Source: Hippasteria phrygiana
Lineage: Eukaryota > Echinodermata > Asteroidea > Valvatida > Goniasteridae
DNA length: 64,000 nucleotides
Direction of reading: 5' to 3'
Assembly: GCA_037893225.1 (NCBI GenBank)
Contig: JAZGUH010001223.1
Coordinates: 31,455-95,454, forward strand
The position numbers and the translations under genes were made by a program. The notes below the pieces were generated by a model that saw nothing but the letters and a program-made list of their open reading frames with translations, searched no databases and was not told the DNA's origin. Shown here piece after piece: positions 1 to 11,100 of this stretch. Each line of letters opens with the position of its first letter. The stretch's first letter is position 1.

Positions 1-231
1 ACATGTATGGATAGCTTAGATCTGGCGCTACATGTTGCAATTATCGGCGGCTTCTTAGAGTTAAAACTTGTGGAGAAAATTCAAACCTCGCAATGTTTAT
101 TTTCTTTCCGGCCAACATCTGTGTGCATATTACCTTCTATTTATTGCTCCATGCCTGTCAAATTCCCTGGGGTATGACTTGCTTTACTCATTCATAATTG
201 CATGACATATCAACCAAATTCAGTAATTTTG
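1..231 (+). repeat. Type A monomer exemplar (231 bp)
   Basis: Type A carries T8, G37, A65, A74, TT97-98, T107, A115, G125/A129/T135, A151 and C155. It lacks one G of the pair at 176/177, which makes it 231 bp, and in most copies it has C at 207. There are 39 copies. The deletion and C207 travel together in 37 of 39; the exceptions are the copies at 56344 and 63760, which have the deletion but A207. Type A marks the start of most higher-order units and is followed by B in 28 of 38 cases. In the + reading frame the deletion creates an earlier TGA stop. Confidence 0.95.
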
Positions 232-266
232 ACATGTATGGATAGCTTAGATCTGGCGCTACATGT
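232..266. other. Dyad-symmetric 35-bp core at monomer positions 1-35 (example copy)
   Basis: Each monomer has ACATGT at positions 1-6 and again at 30-35. Inside these are TAGC at 12-15 and GCTA at 27-30, so the region is an imperfect inverted repeat around the AGATCT palindrome (18-23). It recurs in nearly every monomer. Changes inside it are rare: C8 outside the arms, T5, T31, and G32 at 5597. It could form a weak cruciform or be a protein site, but the sequence shows only the symmetry. Confidence 0.5.
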
Positions 267-463
267 TGCAATTATCGGCGGCTTCTTAGAGTTAAAACTT
301 GTGGAGAAAATTCAAACCTCGCAATGTTTATTTTCTTTCCGGCCAACATCTGTGTACATGTTACCGTCTATTTATTGCTCCGTGCATGTCAAATTCCCTG
401 GGGTATGGACTTGCTTTACTCATTCATAATTGCATGAAATATCAACCAAATTCAGTAATTTTG
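232..463 (+). repeat. Type B monomer exemplar (232 bp, used as reference)
   Basis: Type B has T8, G37, A65, A74, TT97-98, T107, A115, A125/T128/G129/G135, G151 and A155. G151 is unique to B. A125 creates overlapping palindromes TGTACA (122-127) and ACATGT (125-130). There are 36 copies including two recombinants (42197, 50546). Copies at 1160 and 18780 carry C8 instead of T8 and mark a shared block. The copy at 60747 has a private change at 60818. B normally lies between A and C. Confidence 0.95.
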
Positions 464-695
464 ACATGTACGGATAGCTTAGATCTGGCGCTACATGTTA
501 CAATTATCGGCGGCTTCTTAGAGTTAATACTTGTGGAGAAAATTCAAACCTCGCAATGTTTATTTTCTTTCCGGCCAACATCTGTGTACATGTTACCGTC
601 TATTTATTGCTCCATGCATGTCAAATTCCCTGGGGTATGGACTTGCTTTACTCATTCATAATTGCATGAAATATCAACCAAATTCAGTAATTTTG
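464..695 (+). repeat. Type C monomer exemplar
   Basis: Type C is the most diverged type. It has C8, A37, T65, T107, A115, A125/T128/G129/G135, A151 and A155. C8, A37 and T65 occur together in 33 copies. Two more (35240, 37791) have C sequence only from position 65 onward and are recombinants. C differs from D at about 12 of 232 sites (5 percent), the largest distance between types that I found. It follows B and usually precedes D. Confidence 0.95.
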
Positions 696-927
696 ACATG
701 TATGGATAGCTTAGATCTGGCGCTACATGTTCCAATTATCGGCGGCTTCTTAGAGTTAACACTTGTGGAGAAAATTCAAACCTCGCAATGTTTATTTTCT
801 TCCCGGCCACCATCTGTGTGCAGATTACCTCTTATTTATTGCTCCATGCCTGTCAAATTCCCTGGGGTATGGACTTGCTTTACTCATTCATAATTGCATG
901 AAATATCAACCAAATTCAGTAATTTTG
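696..927 (+). repeat. Type D monomer, C37 variant
   Basis: This D copy carries C at position 37 where other D copies have G. The same variant recurs only at 1624 and 19244. In all three places the monomer sits between C and E, so it is a lineage marker for a duplicated C-D-E segment. Other D features are present: C65, C107, C115, G128/A129/C136/T137, A151 and C155. Confidence 0.93.
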
Positions 928-1159
928 ACATGTATGGATAGCTTAGATCTGGCGCTACATGTTGCAATTATCGGCGGCTTCTTAGAGTTAAAACTTGTGG
1001 AGAAAATTCAAACCTCGCAATGTACATTTTCTTTCCGGCCAACATCTGTGTGCATATTACCTTCTATTTATTGCTCCATGCCTGTCAAATTCCCTGGGGT
1101 ATGGACTTGCTTTACTCATTCATAATTGCATGAAATATCAACCAAATTCAGTAATTTTG
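928..1159 (+). repeat. Type E monomer exemplar
   Basis: Type E matches A at most sites but has AC at 97-98, which creates a TGTACA palindrome at 94-99, and keeps the full GG at 176-177. There are 31 copies, and 24 are followed by F. Copies at 40806, 43357 and 49155 carry C8. The copy at 28980 has G at 98 (29077). None occurs after 54720. Confidence 0.95.
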
Positions 1160-2087
1160 ACATGTACGGATAGCTTAGATCTGGCGCTACATGTTGCAAT
1201 TATCGGCGGCTTCTTAGAGTTAAAACTTGTGGAGAAAATTCAAACCTCGCAATGTTTATTTTCTTTCCGGCCAACATCTGTGTACATGTTACCGTCTATT
1301 TATTGCTCCGTGCATGTCAAATTCCCTGGGGTATGGACTTGCTTTACTCATTCATAATTGCATGAAATATCAACCAAATTCAGTAATTTTGACATGTACG
1401 GATAGCTTAGATCTGGCGCTACATGTTACAATTATCGGCGGCTTCTTAGAGTTAATACTTGTGGAGAAAATTCAAACCTCGCAATGTTTATTTTCTTTCC
1501 GGCCAACATCTGTGTACATGTTACCGTCTATTTATTGCTCCATGCATGTCAAATTCCCTGGGGTATGGACTTGCTTTACTCATTCATAATTGCATGAAAT
1601 ATCAACCAAATTCAGTAATTTTGACATGTATGGATAGCTTAGATCTGGCGCTACATGTTCCAATTATCGGCGGCTTCTTAGAGTTAACACTTGTGGAGAA
1701 AATTCAAACCTCGCAATGTTTATTTTCTTCCCGGCCACCATCTGTGTGCAGATTACCTCTTATTTATTGCTCCATGCCTGTCAAATTCCCTGGGGTATGG
1801 ACTTGCTTTACTCATTCATAATTGCATGAAATATCAACCAAATTCAGTAATTTTGACATGTATGGATAGCTTAGATCTGGCGCTACATGTTGCAATTATC
1901 GGCGGCTTCTTAGAGTTAAAACTTGTGGAGAAAATTCAAACCTCGCAATGTACATTTTCTTTCCGGCCAACATCTGTGTGCATATTACCTTCTATTTATT
2001 GCTCCATGCCTGTCAAATTCCCTGGGGTATGGACTTGCTTTACTCATTCATAATTGCATGAAATATCAACCAAATTCAGTGATTTTG

Positions 2088-2319
2088 ACATGTACGGATA
2101 GCTTAGATCTGGCGCTACATGTTGCAATTATCGGCGGCTTCTTAGAGTTAACACTTGTGGAGAAAATTCAAACCTCGCAATGTTTATTTTCTTCCCGGCC
2201 ACCATCTGTGTGCAGATTACCTCTTATTTATTGCTCCATGCCTGTCAAATTCCCTGGGGTATGGACTTGCTTTACTCATTCATAATTGCATGAAATATCA
2301 ACCAAATTCAGTAATTTTG
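2088..2319 (+). repeat. Recombinant D with C8
   Basis: The monomer starts with C8, then shows G37 and C65 and is type D to its end. The preceding base context has G at 2081 in place of A. The same combination recurs at 4407 (with G at 4400). C8 with G37 otherwise occurs in certain B and E copies, so a crossover between positions 8 and 65 is the simplest origin. Confidence 0.75.
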
Positions 2320-3014
2320 ACATGTATGGATAGCTTAGATCTGGCGCTACATGTTGCAATTATCGGCGGCTTCTTAGAGTTAAAACTTGTGGAGAAAATT
2401 CAAACCTCGCAATGTTTATTTTCTTTCCGGCCAACATCTGTGTGCATATTACCTTCTATTTATTGCTCCATGCCTGTCAAATTCCCTGGGGTATGACTTG
2501 CTTTACTCATTCATAATTGCATGACATATCAACCAAATTCAGTAATTTTGACATGTATGGATAGCTTAGATCTGGCGCTACATGTTGCAATTATCGGCGG
2601 CTTCTTAGAGTTAAAACTTGTGGAGAAAATTCAAACCTCGCAATGTTTATTTTCTTTCCGGCCAACATCTGTGTACATGTTACCGTCTATTTATTGCTCC
2701 GTGCATGTCAAATTCCCTGGGGTATGGACTTGCTTTACTCATTCATAATTGCATGAAATATCAACCAAATTCAGTAATTTTGACATGTACGGATAGCTTA
2801 GATCTGGCGCTACATGTTACAATTATCGGCGGCTTCTTAGAGTTAATACTTGTGGAGAAAATTCAAACCTCGCAATGTTTATTTTCTTTCCGGCCAACAT
2901 CTGTGTACATGTTACCGTCTATTTATTGCTCCATGCATGTCAAATTCCCTGGGGTATGGACTTGCTTTACTCATTCATAATTGCATGAAATATCAACCAA
3001 ATTCAGTAATTTTG

Positions 3015-3246
3015 ACATGTATGGATAGCTTAGATCTGGCGCTACATGTTGCAATTATCGGCGGCTTCTTAGAGTTAACACTTGTGGAGAAAATTCAAAC
3101 CTCGCAATGTTTATTTTCTTCCCGGCCACCATCTGTGTGCAGATTACCTCTTATTTATTGCTCCATGCCTGTCAAATTCCCTGGGGTATGGACTTGCTTT
3201 ACTCATTCATAATTGCATGAAATATCAACCAAATTCAGTAATTTTG
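3015..3246 (+). repeat. Type D monomer exemplar
   Basis: Type D has T8, G37, C65, A74, TT97-98, C107, C115, G125/G128/A129/T135/C136/T137, A151 and C155. It is the commonest type, with 67 copies including variants. It usually closes a unit, and it is the monomer that precedes most A copies. Two D copies are often adjacent in the 33-40 kb region (for example 33848 and 34080). Confidence 0.95.
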
Positions 3247-3478
3247 ACATGTATGGATAGCTTAGATCTGGCGCTACATGTTGCAATTATCGGCGGCTTC
3301 TTAGAGTTAAAACTTGTGGAGAAAATTCAAACCTCGCAATGTACATTTTCTTTCCGGCCAACATCTGTGTGCATATTACCTTCTATTTATTGCTCCATGC
3401 CTGTCAAATTCCCTGGGGTATGGACTTGCTTTACTCATTCATAATTGCATGAAATATCAACCAAATTCAGTAATTTTG

Positions 3479-3710
3479 ACATGTATGGATAGCTTAGATC
3501 TGGCGCTACATGTTGCAATTATCGGCGGCTTCTTAGAGTTAACACTTGTGGCGAAAATTCAAACCTCGCAATGTTTATTTTCTTCCCGGCCAACATCTGT
3601 GTACATGTTACCGTCTATTTATTGCTCCATGCATGTCAAATTCCCTGGGGTATGGACTTGCTTTACTCATTCATAATTGCATGAAATATCAACCAAATTC
3701 AGTAATTTTG
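3479..3710 (+). repeat. Type F monomer exemplar
   Basis: Type F is defined by C74, with C65, C107, A115, A125/T128/G129/G135, A151 and A155. There are 26 copies, of which 24 are followed by G. Sub-lineages are T72 (20635, 22490, 25735) and A169 (35008, 37559, 40110, 43589, 48459, 51938). The A169 change gives a CCTAGG hexamer. Confidence 0.95.
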
Positions 3711-3942
3711 ACATGTATGGATAGCTTAGATCTGGCGCTACATGTTGCAATTATCGGCGGCTTCTTAGAGTTAACACTTGTGGAGAAAATTCAAACCTCG
3801 CAATGTTTATTTTCTTCCCGGCCACCATCTGTGTGCAGATTACCTCTTATTTATTGCTCCATGCATGTCAAATTCCCTGGGGTATGGACTTGCTTTACTC
3901 ATTCATAATTGCATGAAATATCAACCAAATTCAGTAATTTTG
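3711..3942 (+). repeat. Type G monomer exemplar
   Basis: Type G is D with A instead of C at position 155, which creates an ATGCAT hexamer. There are 34 copies, almost all after F. Tandem G-G pairs occur at 11131/11363, 16463/16695 and 31067/31299. Sub-lineages are T31 (8348, 13680, 28516) and A115 (9276, 14608). Confidence 0.93.
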
Positions 3943-4638
3943 ACATGTATGGATAGCTTAGATCTGGCGCTACATGTTGCAATTATCGGCGGCTTCTTAG
4001 AGTTAACACTTGTGGAGAAAATTCAAACCTCGCAATGTTTATTTTCTTCCCGGCCACCATCTGTGTGCAGATTACCTCTTATTTATTGCTCCATGCCTGT
4101 CAAATTCCCTGGGGTATGGACTTGCTTTACTCATTCATAATTGCATGAAATATCAACCAAATTCAGTAATTTTGACATGTATGGATAGCTTAGATCTGGC
4201 GCTACATGTTGCAATTATCGGCGGCTTCTTAGAGTTAAAACTTGTGGAGAAAATTCAAACCTCGCAATGTACATTTTCTTTCCGGCCAACATCTGTGTGC
4301 ATATTACCTTCTATTTATTGCTCCATGCCTGTCAAATTCCCTGGGGTATGGACTTGCTTTACTCATTCATAATTGCATGAAATATCAACCAAATTCAGTG
4401 ATTTTGACATGTACGGATAGCTTAGATCTGGCGCTACATGTTGCAATTATCGGCGGCTTCTTAGAGTTAACACTTGTGGAGAAAATTCAAACCTCGCAAT
4501 GTTTATTTTCTTCCCGGCCACCATCTGTGTGCAGATTACCTCTTATTTATTGCTCCATGCCTGTCAAATTCCCTGGGGTATGGACTTGCTTTACTCATTC
4601 ATAATTGCATGAAATATCAACCAAATTCAGTAATTTTG

Positions 4639-6261
4639 ACATGTATGGATAGCTTAGATCTGGCGCTACATGTTGCAATTATCGGCGGCTTCTTAGAGTT
4701 AAAACTTGTGGAGAAAATTCAAACCTCGCAATGTTTATTTTCTTTCCGGCCAACATCTGTGTGCATATTACCTTCTATTTATTGCTCCATGCCTGTCAAA
4801 TTCCCTGGGGTATGACTTGCTTTACTCATTCATAATTGCATGACATATCAACCAAATTCAGTAATTTTGACATGTATGGATAGCTTAGATCTGGCGCTAC
4901 ATGTTGCAATTATCGGCGGCTTCTTAGAGTTAAAACTTGTGGAGAAAATTCAAACCTCGCAATGTTTATTTTCTTTCCGGCCAACATCTGTGTACATGTT
5001 ACCGTCTATTTATTGCTCCGTGCATGTCAAATTCCCTGGGGTATGGACTTGCTTTACTCATTCATAATTGCATGAAATATCAACCAAATTCAGTAATTTT
5101 GACATGTACGGATAGCTTAGATCTGGCGCTACATGTTACAATTATCGGCGGCTTCTTAGAGTTAATACTTGTGGAGAAAATTCAAACCTCGCAATGTTTA
5201 TTTTCTTTCCGGCCAACATCTGTGTACATGTTACCGTCTATTTATTGCTCCATGCATGTCAAATTCCCTGGGGTATGGACTTGCTTTACTCATTCATAAT
5301 TGCATGAAATATCAACCAAATTCAGTAATTTTGACATGTATGGATAGCTTAGATCTGGCGCTACATGTTGCAATTATCGGCGGCTTCTTAGAGTTAACAC
5401 TTGTGGAGAAAATTCAAACCTCGCAATGTTTATTTTCTTCCCGGCCACCATCTGTGTGCAGATTACCTCTTATTTATTGCTCCATGCCTGTCAAATTCCC
5501 TGGGGTATGGACTTGCTTTACTCATTCATAATTGCATGAAATATCAACCAAATTCAGTAATTTTGACATGTATGGATAGCTTAGATCTGGCGCTACGTGT
5601 TGCAATTATCGGCGGCTTCTTAGAGTTAAAACTTGTGGAGAAAATTCAAACCTCGCAATGTACATTTTCTTTCCGGCCAACATCTGTGTGCATATTACCT
5701 TCTATTTATTGCTCCATGCCTGTCAAATTCCCTGGGGTATGGACTTGCTTTACTCATTCATAATTGCATGAAATATCAACCAAATTCAGTAATTTTGACA
5801 TGTATGGATAGCTTAGATCTGGCGCTACATGTTGCAATTATCGGCGGCTTCTTAGAGTTAACACTTGTGGCGAAAATTCAAACCTCGCAATGTTTATTTT
5901 CTTCCCGGCCAACATCTGTGTACATGTTACCGTCTATTTATTGCTCCATGCATGTCAAATTCCCTGGGGTATGGACTTGCTTTACTCATTCATAATTGCA
6001 TGAAATATCAACCAAATTCAGTAATTTTGACATGTATGGATAGCTTAGATCTGGCGCTACATGTTGCAATTATCGGCGGCTTCTTAGAGTTAACACTTGT
6101 GGAGAAAATTCAAACCTCGCAATGTTTATTTTCTTCCCGGCCACCATCTGTGTGCAGATTACCTCTTATTTATTGCTCCATGCATGTCAAATTCCCTGGG
6201 GTATGGACTTGCTTTACTCATTCATAATTGCATGAAATATCAACCAAATTCAGTAATTTTG
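4639..6261 (+). repeat. Segment 3: A-B-C-D-E-F-G (7 monomers, 1,623 bp)
   Basis: Starts are A 4639, B 4870, C 5102, D 5334, E 5566, F 5798 and G 6030. The terminal D of the 8-monomer unit is missing and G is followed directly by A. E carries a private G at 5597 (position 32). The same 7-monomer form recurs at 21331-22953 and 24576-26198, where F carries T72. Confidence 0.9.
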
Positions 6262-6956
6262 ACATGTATGGATAGCTTAGATCTGGCGCTACATGTTGCA
6301 ATTATCGGCGGCTTCTTAGAGTTAAAACTTGTGGAGAAAATTCAAACCTCGCAATGTTTATTTTCTTTCCGGCCAACATCTGTGTGCATATTACCTTCTA
6401 TTTATTGCTCCATGCCTGTCAAATTCCCTGGGGTATGACTTGCTTTACTCATTCATAATTGCATGACATATCAACCAAATTCAGTAATTTTGACATGTAT
6501 GGATAGCTTAGATCTGGCGCTACATGTTGCAATTATCGGCGGCTTCTTAGAGTTAAAACTTGTGGAGAAAATTCAAACCTCGCAATGTTTATTTTCTTTC
6601 CGGCCAACATCTGTGTACATGTTACCGTCTATTTATTGCTCCGTGCATGTCAAATTCCCTGGGGTATGGACTTGCTTTACTCATTCATAATTGCATGAAA
6701 TATCAACCAAATTCAGTAATTTTGACATGTACGGATAGCTTAGATCTGGCGCTACATGTTACAATTATCGGCGGCTTCTTAGAGTTAATACTTGTGGAGA
6801 AAATTCAAACCTCGCAATGTTTATTTTCTTTCCGGCCAACATCTGTGTACATGTTACCGTCTATTTATTGCTCCATGCATGTCAAATTCCCTGGGGTATG
6901 GACTTGCTTTACTCATTCATAATTGCATGAAATATCAACCAAATTCAGTAATTTTG

Positions 6957-7188
6957 ACATGTATGGATAGCTTAGATCTGGCGCTACATGTTGCAATTAT
7001 CGGCGGCTTCTTAGAGTTAACACTTGTGGAGAAAATTCAAACCTCGCAATGTTTATTTTCTTCCCGGCCACCATCTGTGTGCAGATTACCTCTTATTTAT
7101 TGCTCCATGCCTGTCAAATTCCCTGGGGTATGGACTTGCTTTACTCATTCATAATTGCATGACATATCAACCAAATTCAGTAATTTTG
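6957..7188 (+). repeat. D/A hybrid monomer
   Basis: Type D through position 177, then C207 typical of the A end. The parallel region at 26894-27356 still has separate D and A monomers. A crossover between positions 177 and 207 of adjacent D and A, deleting one monomer, explains the hybrid. Confidence 0.8.
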
Positions 7189-7652
7189 ACATGTATGGAT
7201 AGCTTAGATCTGGCGCTACATGTTGCAATTATCGGCGGCTTCTTAGAGTTAAAACTTGTGGAGAAAATTCAAACCTCGCAATGTTTATTTTCTTTCCGGC
7301 CAACATCTGTGTACATGTTACCGTCTATTTATTGCTCCGTGCATGTCAAATTCCCTGGGGTATGGACTTGCTTTACTCATTCATAATTGCATGAAATATC
7401 AACCAAATTCAGTAATTTTGACATGTACGGATAGCTTAGATCTGGCGCTACATGTTACAATTATCGGCGGCTTCTTAGAGTTAATACTTGTGGAGAAAAT
7501 TCAAACCTCGCAATGTTTATTTTCTTTCCGGCCAACATCTGTGTACATGTTACCGTCTATTTATTGCTCCATGCATGTCAAATTCCCTGGGGTATGGACT
7601 TGCTTTACTCATTCATAATTGCATGAAATATCAACCAAATTCAGTAATTTTG

Positions 7653-7883
7653 ACATGTATGGATAGCTTAGATCTGGCGCTACATGTTGCAATTATCGGC
7701 GGCTTCTTAGAGTTAACACTTGTGGAGAAAATTCAAACCTCGCAATGTTTATTTTCTTCCCGGCCACCATCTGTGTGCAGATTACCTCTTATTTATTGCT
7801 CCATGCTGTCAAATTCCCTGGGGTATGGACTTGCTTTACTCATTCATAATTGCATGAAATATCAACCAAATTCAGTAATTTTG
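7653..7883 (+). repeat. Type D monomer with one-base deletion (231 bp)
   Basis: One C of the pair at positions 154/155 is missing, at about 7806. This deletion is different from the type A deletion. It occurs once more, at 27821-28051 (about 27974). Because 231 is divisible by three, the + frame here runs on and gives a 197-codon open stretch instead of 120. It is a strong marker for the duplication between about 7.4 and 27.6 kb. Confidence 0.93.
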
Positions 7884-8189
7884 ACATTTATGGATAGCTT
7901 AGATCTGGCGCTACATGTTGCAATTATCGGCGGCTTCTTAGAGTTAAAACTTGTGGAGAAAATTCAAACCTCGCAATGTACATTTTCTTTCCGGCCAACA
8001 TCTGTGTGCATATTACCTTCTATTTATTGCTCCATGCCTGTCAAATTCCCTGGGGTATGGACTTGCTTTACTCATTCATAATTGCATGAAATATCAACCA
8101 AATTCAGTAATTTTGACATGTATGGATAGCTTAGATCTGGCGCTACATGTTGCAATTATCGGCGGCTTCTTAGAGTTAACACTTGTGGC

Positions 8190-11100
8190 GAAAATTCAAA
8201 CCTCGCAATGTTTATTTTCTTCCCGGCCAACATCTGTGTACATGTTACCGTCTATTTATTGCTCCATGCATGTCAAATTCCCTGGGGTATGGACTTGCTT
8301 TACTCATTCATAATTGCATGAAATATCAACCAAATTCAGTAATTTTGACATGTATGGATAGCTTAGATCTGGCGCTATATGTTGCAATTATCGGCGGCTT
8401 CTTAGAGTTAACACTTGTGGAGAAAATTCAAACCTCGCAATGTTTATTTTCTTCCCGGCCACCATCTGTGTGCAGATTACCTCTTATTTATTGCTCCATG
8501 CATGTCAAATTCCCTGGGGTATGGACTTGCTTTACTCATTCATAATTGCATGAAATATCAACCAAATTCAGTAATTTTGACATGTATGGATAGCTTAGAT
8601 CTGGCGCTACATGTTGCAATTATCGGCGGCTTCTTAGAGTTAACACTTGTGGAGAAAATTCAAACCTCGCAATGTTTATTTTCTTCCCGGCCACCATCTG
8701 TGTGCAGATTACCTCTTATTTATTGCTCCATGCCTGTCAAATTCCCTGGGGTATGGACTTGCTTTACTCATTCATAATTGCATGAAATATCAACCAAATT
8801 CAGTAATTTTGACATGTATGGATAGCTTAGATCTGGCGCTACATGTTGCAATTATCGGCGGCTTCTTAGAGTTAAAACTTGTGGAGAAAATTCAAACCTC
8901 GCAATGTACATTTTCTTTCCGGCCAACATCTGTGTGCATATTACCTTCTATTTATTGCTCCATGCCTGTCAAATTCCCTGGGGTATGGACTTGCTTTACT
9001 CATTCATAATTGCATGAAATATCAACCAAATTCAGTAATTTTGACATGTATGGATAGCTTAGATCTGGCGCTACATGTTGCAATTATCGGCGGCTTCTTA
9101 GAGTTAACACTTGTGGCGAAAATTCAAACCTCGCAATGTTTATTTTCTTCCCGGCCAACATCTGTGTACATGTTACCGTCTATTTATTGCTCCATGCATG
9201 TCAAATTCCCTGGGGTATGGACTTGCTTTACTCATTCATAATTGCATGAAATATCAACCAAATTCAGTAATTTTGACATGTATGGATAGCTTAGATCTGG
9301 CGCTACATGTTGCAATTATCGGCGGCTTCTTAGAGTTAACACTTGTGGAGAAAATTCAAACCTCGCAATGTTTATTTTCTTCCCGGCCAACATCTGTGTG
9401 CAGATTACCTCTTATTTATTGCTCCATGCATGTCAAATTCCCTGGGGTATGGACTTGCTTTACTCATTCATAATTGCATGAAATATCAACCAAATTCAGT
9501 AATTTTGACATGTATGGATAGCTTAGATCTGGCGCTACATGTTGCAATTATCGGCGGCTTCTTAGAGTTAACACTTGTGGAGAAAATTCAAACCTCGCAA
9601 TGTTTATTTTCTTCCCGGCCACCATCTGTGTGCAGATTACCTCTTATTTATTGCTCCATGCCTGTCAAATTCCCTGGGGTATGGACTTGCTTTACTCATT
9701 CATAATTGCATGAAATATCAACCAAATTCAGTAATTTTGACATGTATGGATAGCTTAGATCTGGCGCTACATGTTGCAATTATCGGCGGCTTCTTAGAGT
9801 TAAAACTTGTGGAGAAAATTCAAACCTCGCAATGTTTATTTTCTTTCCGGCCAACATCTGTGTGCATATTACCTTCTATTTATTGCTCCATGCCTGTCAA
9901 ATTCCCTGGGGTATGACTTGCTTTACTCATTCATAATTGCATGACATATCAACCAAATTCAGTAATTTTGACATGTATGGATAGCTTAGATCTGGCGCTA
10001 CATGTTGCAATTATCGGCGGCTTCTTAGAGTTAAAACTTGTGGAGAAAATTCAAACCTCGCAATGTTTATTTTCTTTCCGGCCAACATCTGTGTACATGT
10101 TACCGTCTATTTATTGCTCCGTGCATGTCAAATTCCCTGGGGTATGGACTTGCTTTACTCATTCATAATTGCATGAAATATCAACCAAATTCAGTAATTT
10201 TGACATGTACGGATAGCTTAGATCTGGCGCTACATGTTACAATTATCGGCGGCTTCTTAGAGTTAATACTTGTGGAGAAAATTCAAACCTCGCAATGTTT
10301 ATTTTCTTTCCGGCCAACATCTGTGTACATGTTACCGTCTATTTATTGCTCCATGCATGTCAAATTCCCTGGGGTATGGACTTGCTTTACTCATTCATAA
10401 TTGCATGAAATATCAACCAAATTCAGTAATTTTGACATGTATGGATAGCTTAGATCTGGCGCTACATGTTGCAATTATCGGCGGCTTCTTAGAGTTAACA
10501 CTTGTGGAGAAAATTCAAACCTCGCAATGTTTATTTTCTTCCCGGCCACCATCTGTGTGCAGATTACCTCTTATTTATTGCTCCATGCCTGTCAAATTCC
10601 CTGGGGTATGGACTTGCTTTACTCATTCATAATTGCATGAAATATCAACCAAATTCAGTAATTTTGACATGTATGGATAGCTTAGATCTGGCGCTACATG
10701 TTGCAATTATCGGCGGCTTCTTAGAGTTAAAACTTGTGGAGAAAATTCAAACCTCGCAATGTACATTTTCTTTCCGGCCAACATCTGTGTGCATATTACC
10801 TTCTATTTATTGCTCCATGCCTGTCAAATTCCCTGGGGTATGGACTTGCTTTACTCATTCATAATTGCATGAAATATCAACCAAATTCAGTAATTTTGAC
10901 ATGTATGGATAGCTTAGATCTGGCGCTACATGTTGCAATTATCGGCGGCTTCTTAGAGTTAACACTTGTGGCGAAAATTCAAACCTCGCAATGTTTATTT
11001 TCTTCCCGGCCAACATCTGTGTACATGTTACCGTCTATTTATTGCTCCATGCATGTCAAATTCCCTGGGGTATGGACTTGCTTTACTCATTCATAATTGC

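Larger units (their letters stand above)
1..2319 (+). repeat. Segment 1: A-B-C-D-E-B-C-D-E-D (10 monomers)
   Basis: Monomer starts are A 1, B 232, C 464, D 696, E 928, B 1160, C 1392, D 1624, E 1856 and D 2088. It contains a 928-bp four-monomer duplication, B-C-D-E at 232-1159 and 1160-2087. In both copies D has C37; only the second B has C8. The closing D at 2088 has C8 and is preceded by G at 2081, features shared only with the copy at 4407. F and G are absent here, unlike in the following segments. Confidence 0.9.
2320..4638 (+). repeat. Segment 2: A-B-C-D-E-F-G-D-E-D (10 monomers, 2,319 bp)
   Basis: Starts are A 2320, B 2551, C 2783, D 3015, E 3247, F 3479, G 3711, D 3943, E 4175 and D 4407. 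It holds one full A-B-C-D-E-F-G-D unit plus E and the C8 form of D. The E-D end with the marker pair G4400/C4414 matches the end of segment 1 at a spacing of 2,319 bp, which suggests that segments 1 and 2 share an older 10-monomer frame. Confidence 0.9.
6262..8115 (+). repeat. Segment 4: A-B-C-D/A-B-C-D(short)-E
   Basis: Starts are A 6262, B 6493, C 6725, D/A hybrid 6957, B 7189, C 7421, short D 7653 and E 7884. The hybrid at 6957 has D sequence with the full GG at 176-177 but the A-type C207. This is the product expected if D and A fused with loss of one monomer. The E copy has T5 (7888). The same B-C-short D-E series with these markers recurs at 27357-28283. Confidence 0.9.

Noticed and set aside
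243..257. Resemblance of monomer positions 12-26 to a tRNA A box
   Set aside because: The spacing does not fit the A-box consensus, and the only B-box-like stretch (near positions 79-89) is on the opposite strand. A tRNA gene or tRNA-derived SINE needs both on one strand.
202..429. A hydrophobic stretch in the frame peptide that resembles a membrane segment
   Set aside because: It is a chance result of the frame through monomer positions 14-65. Without evidence that the frame is translated, it has no meaning.
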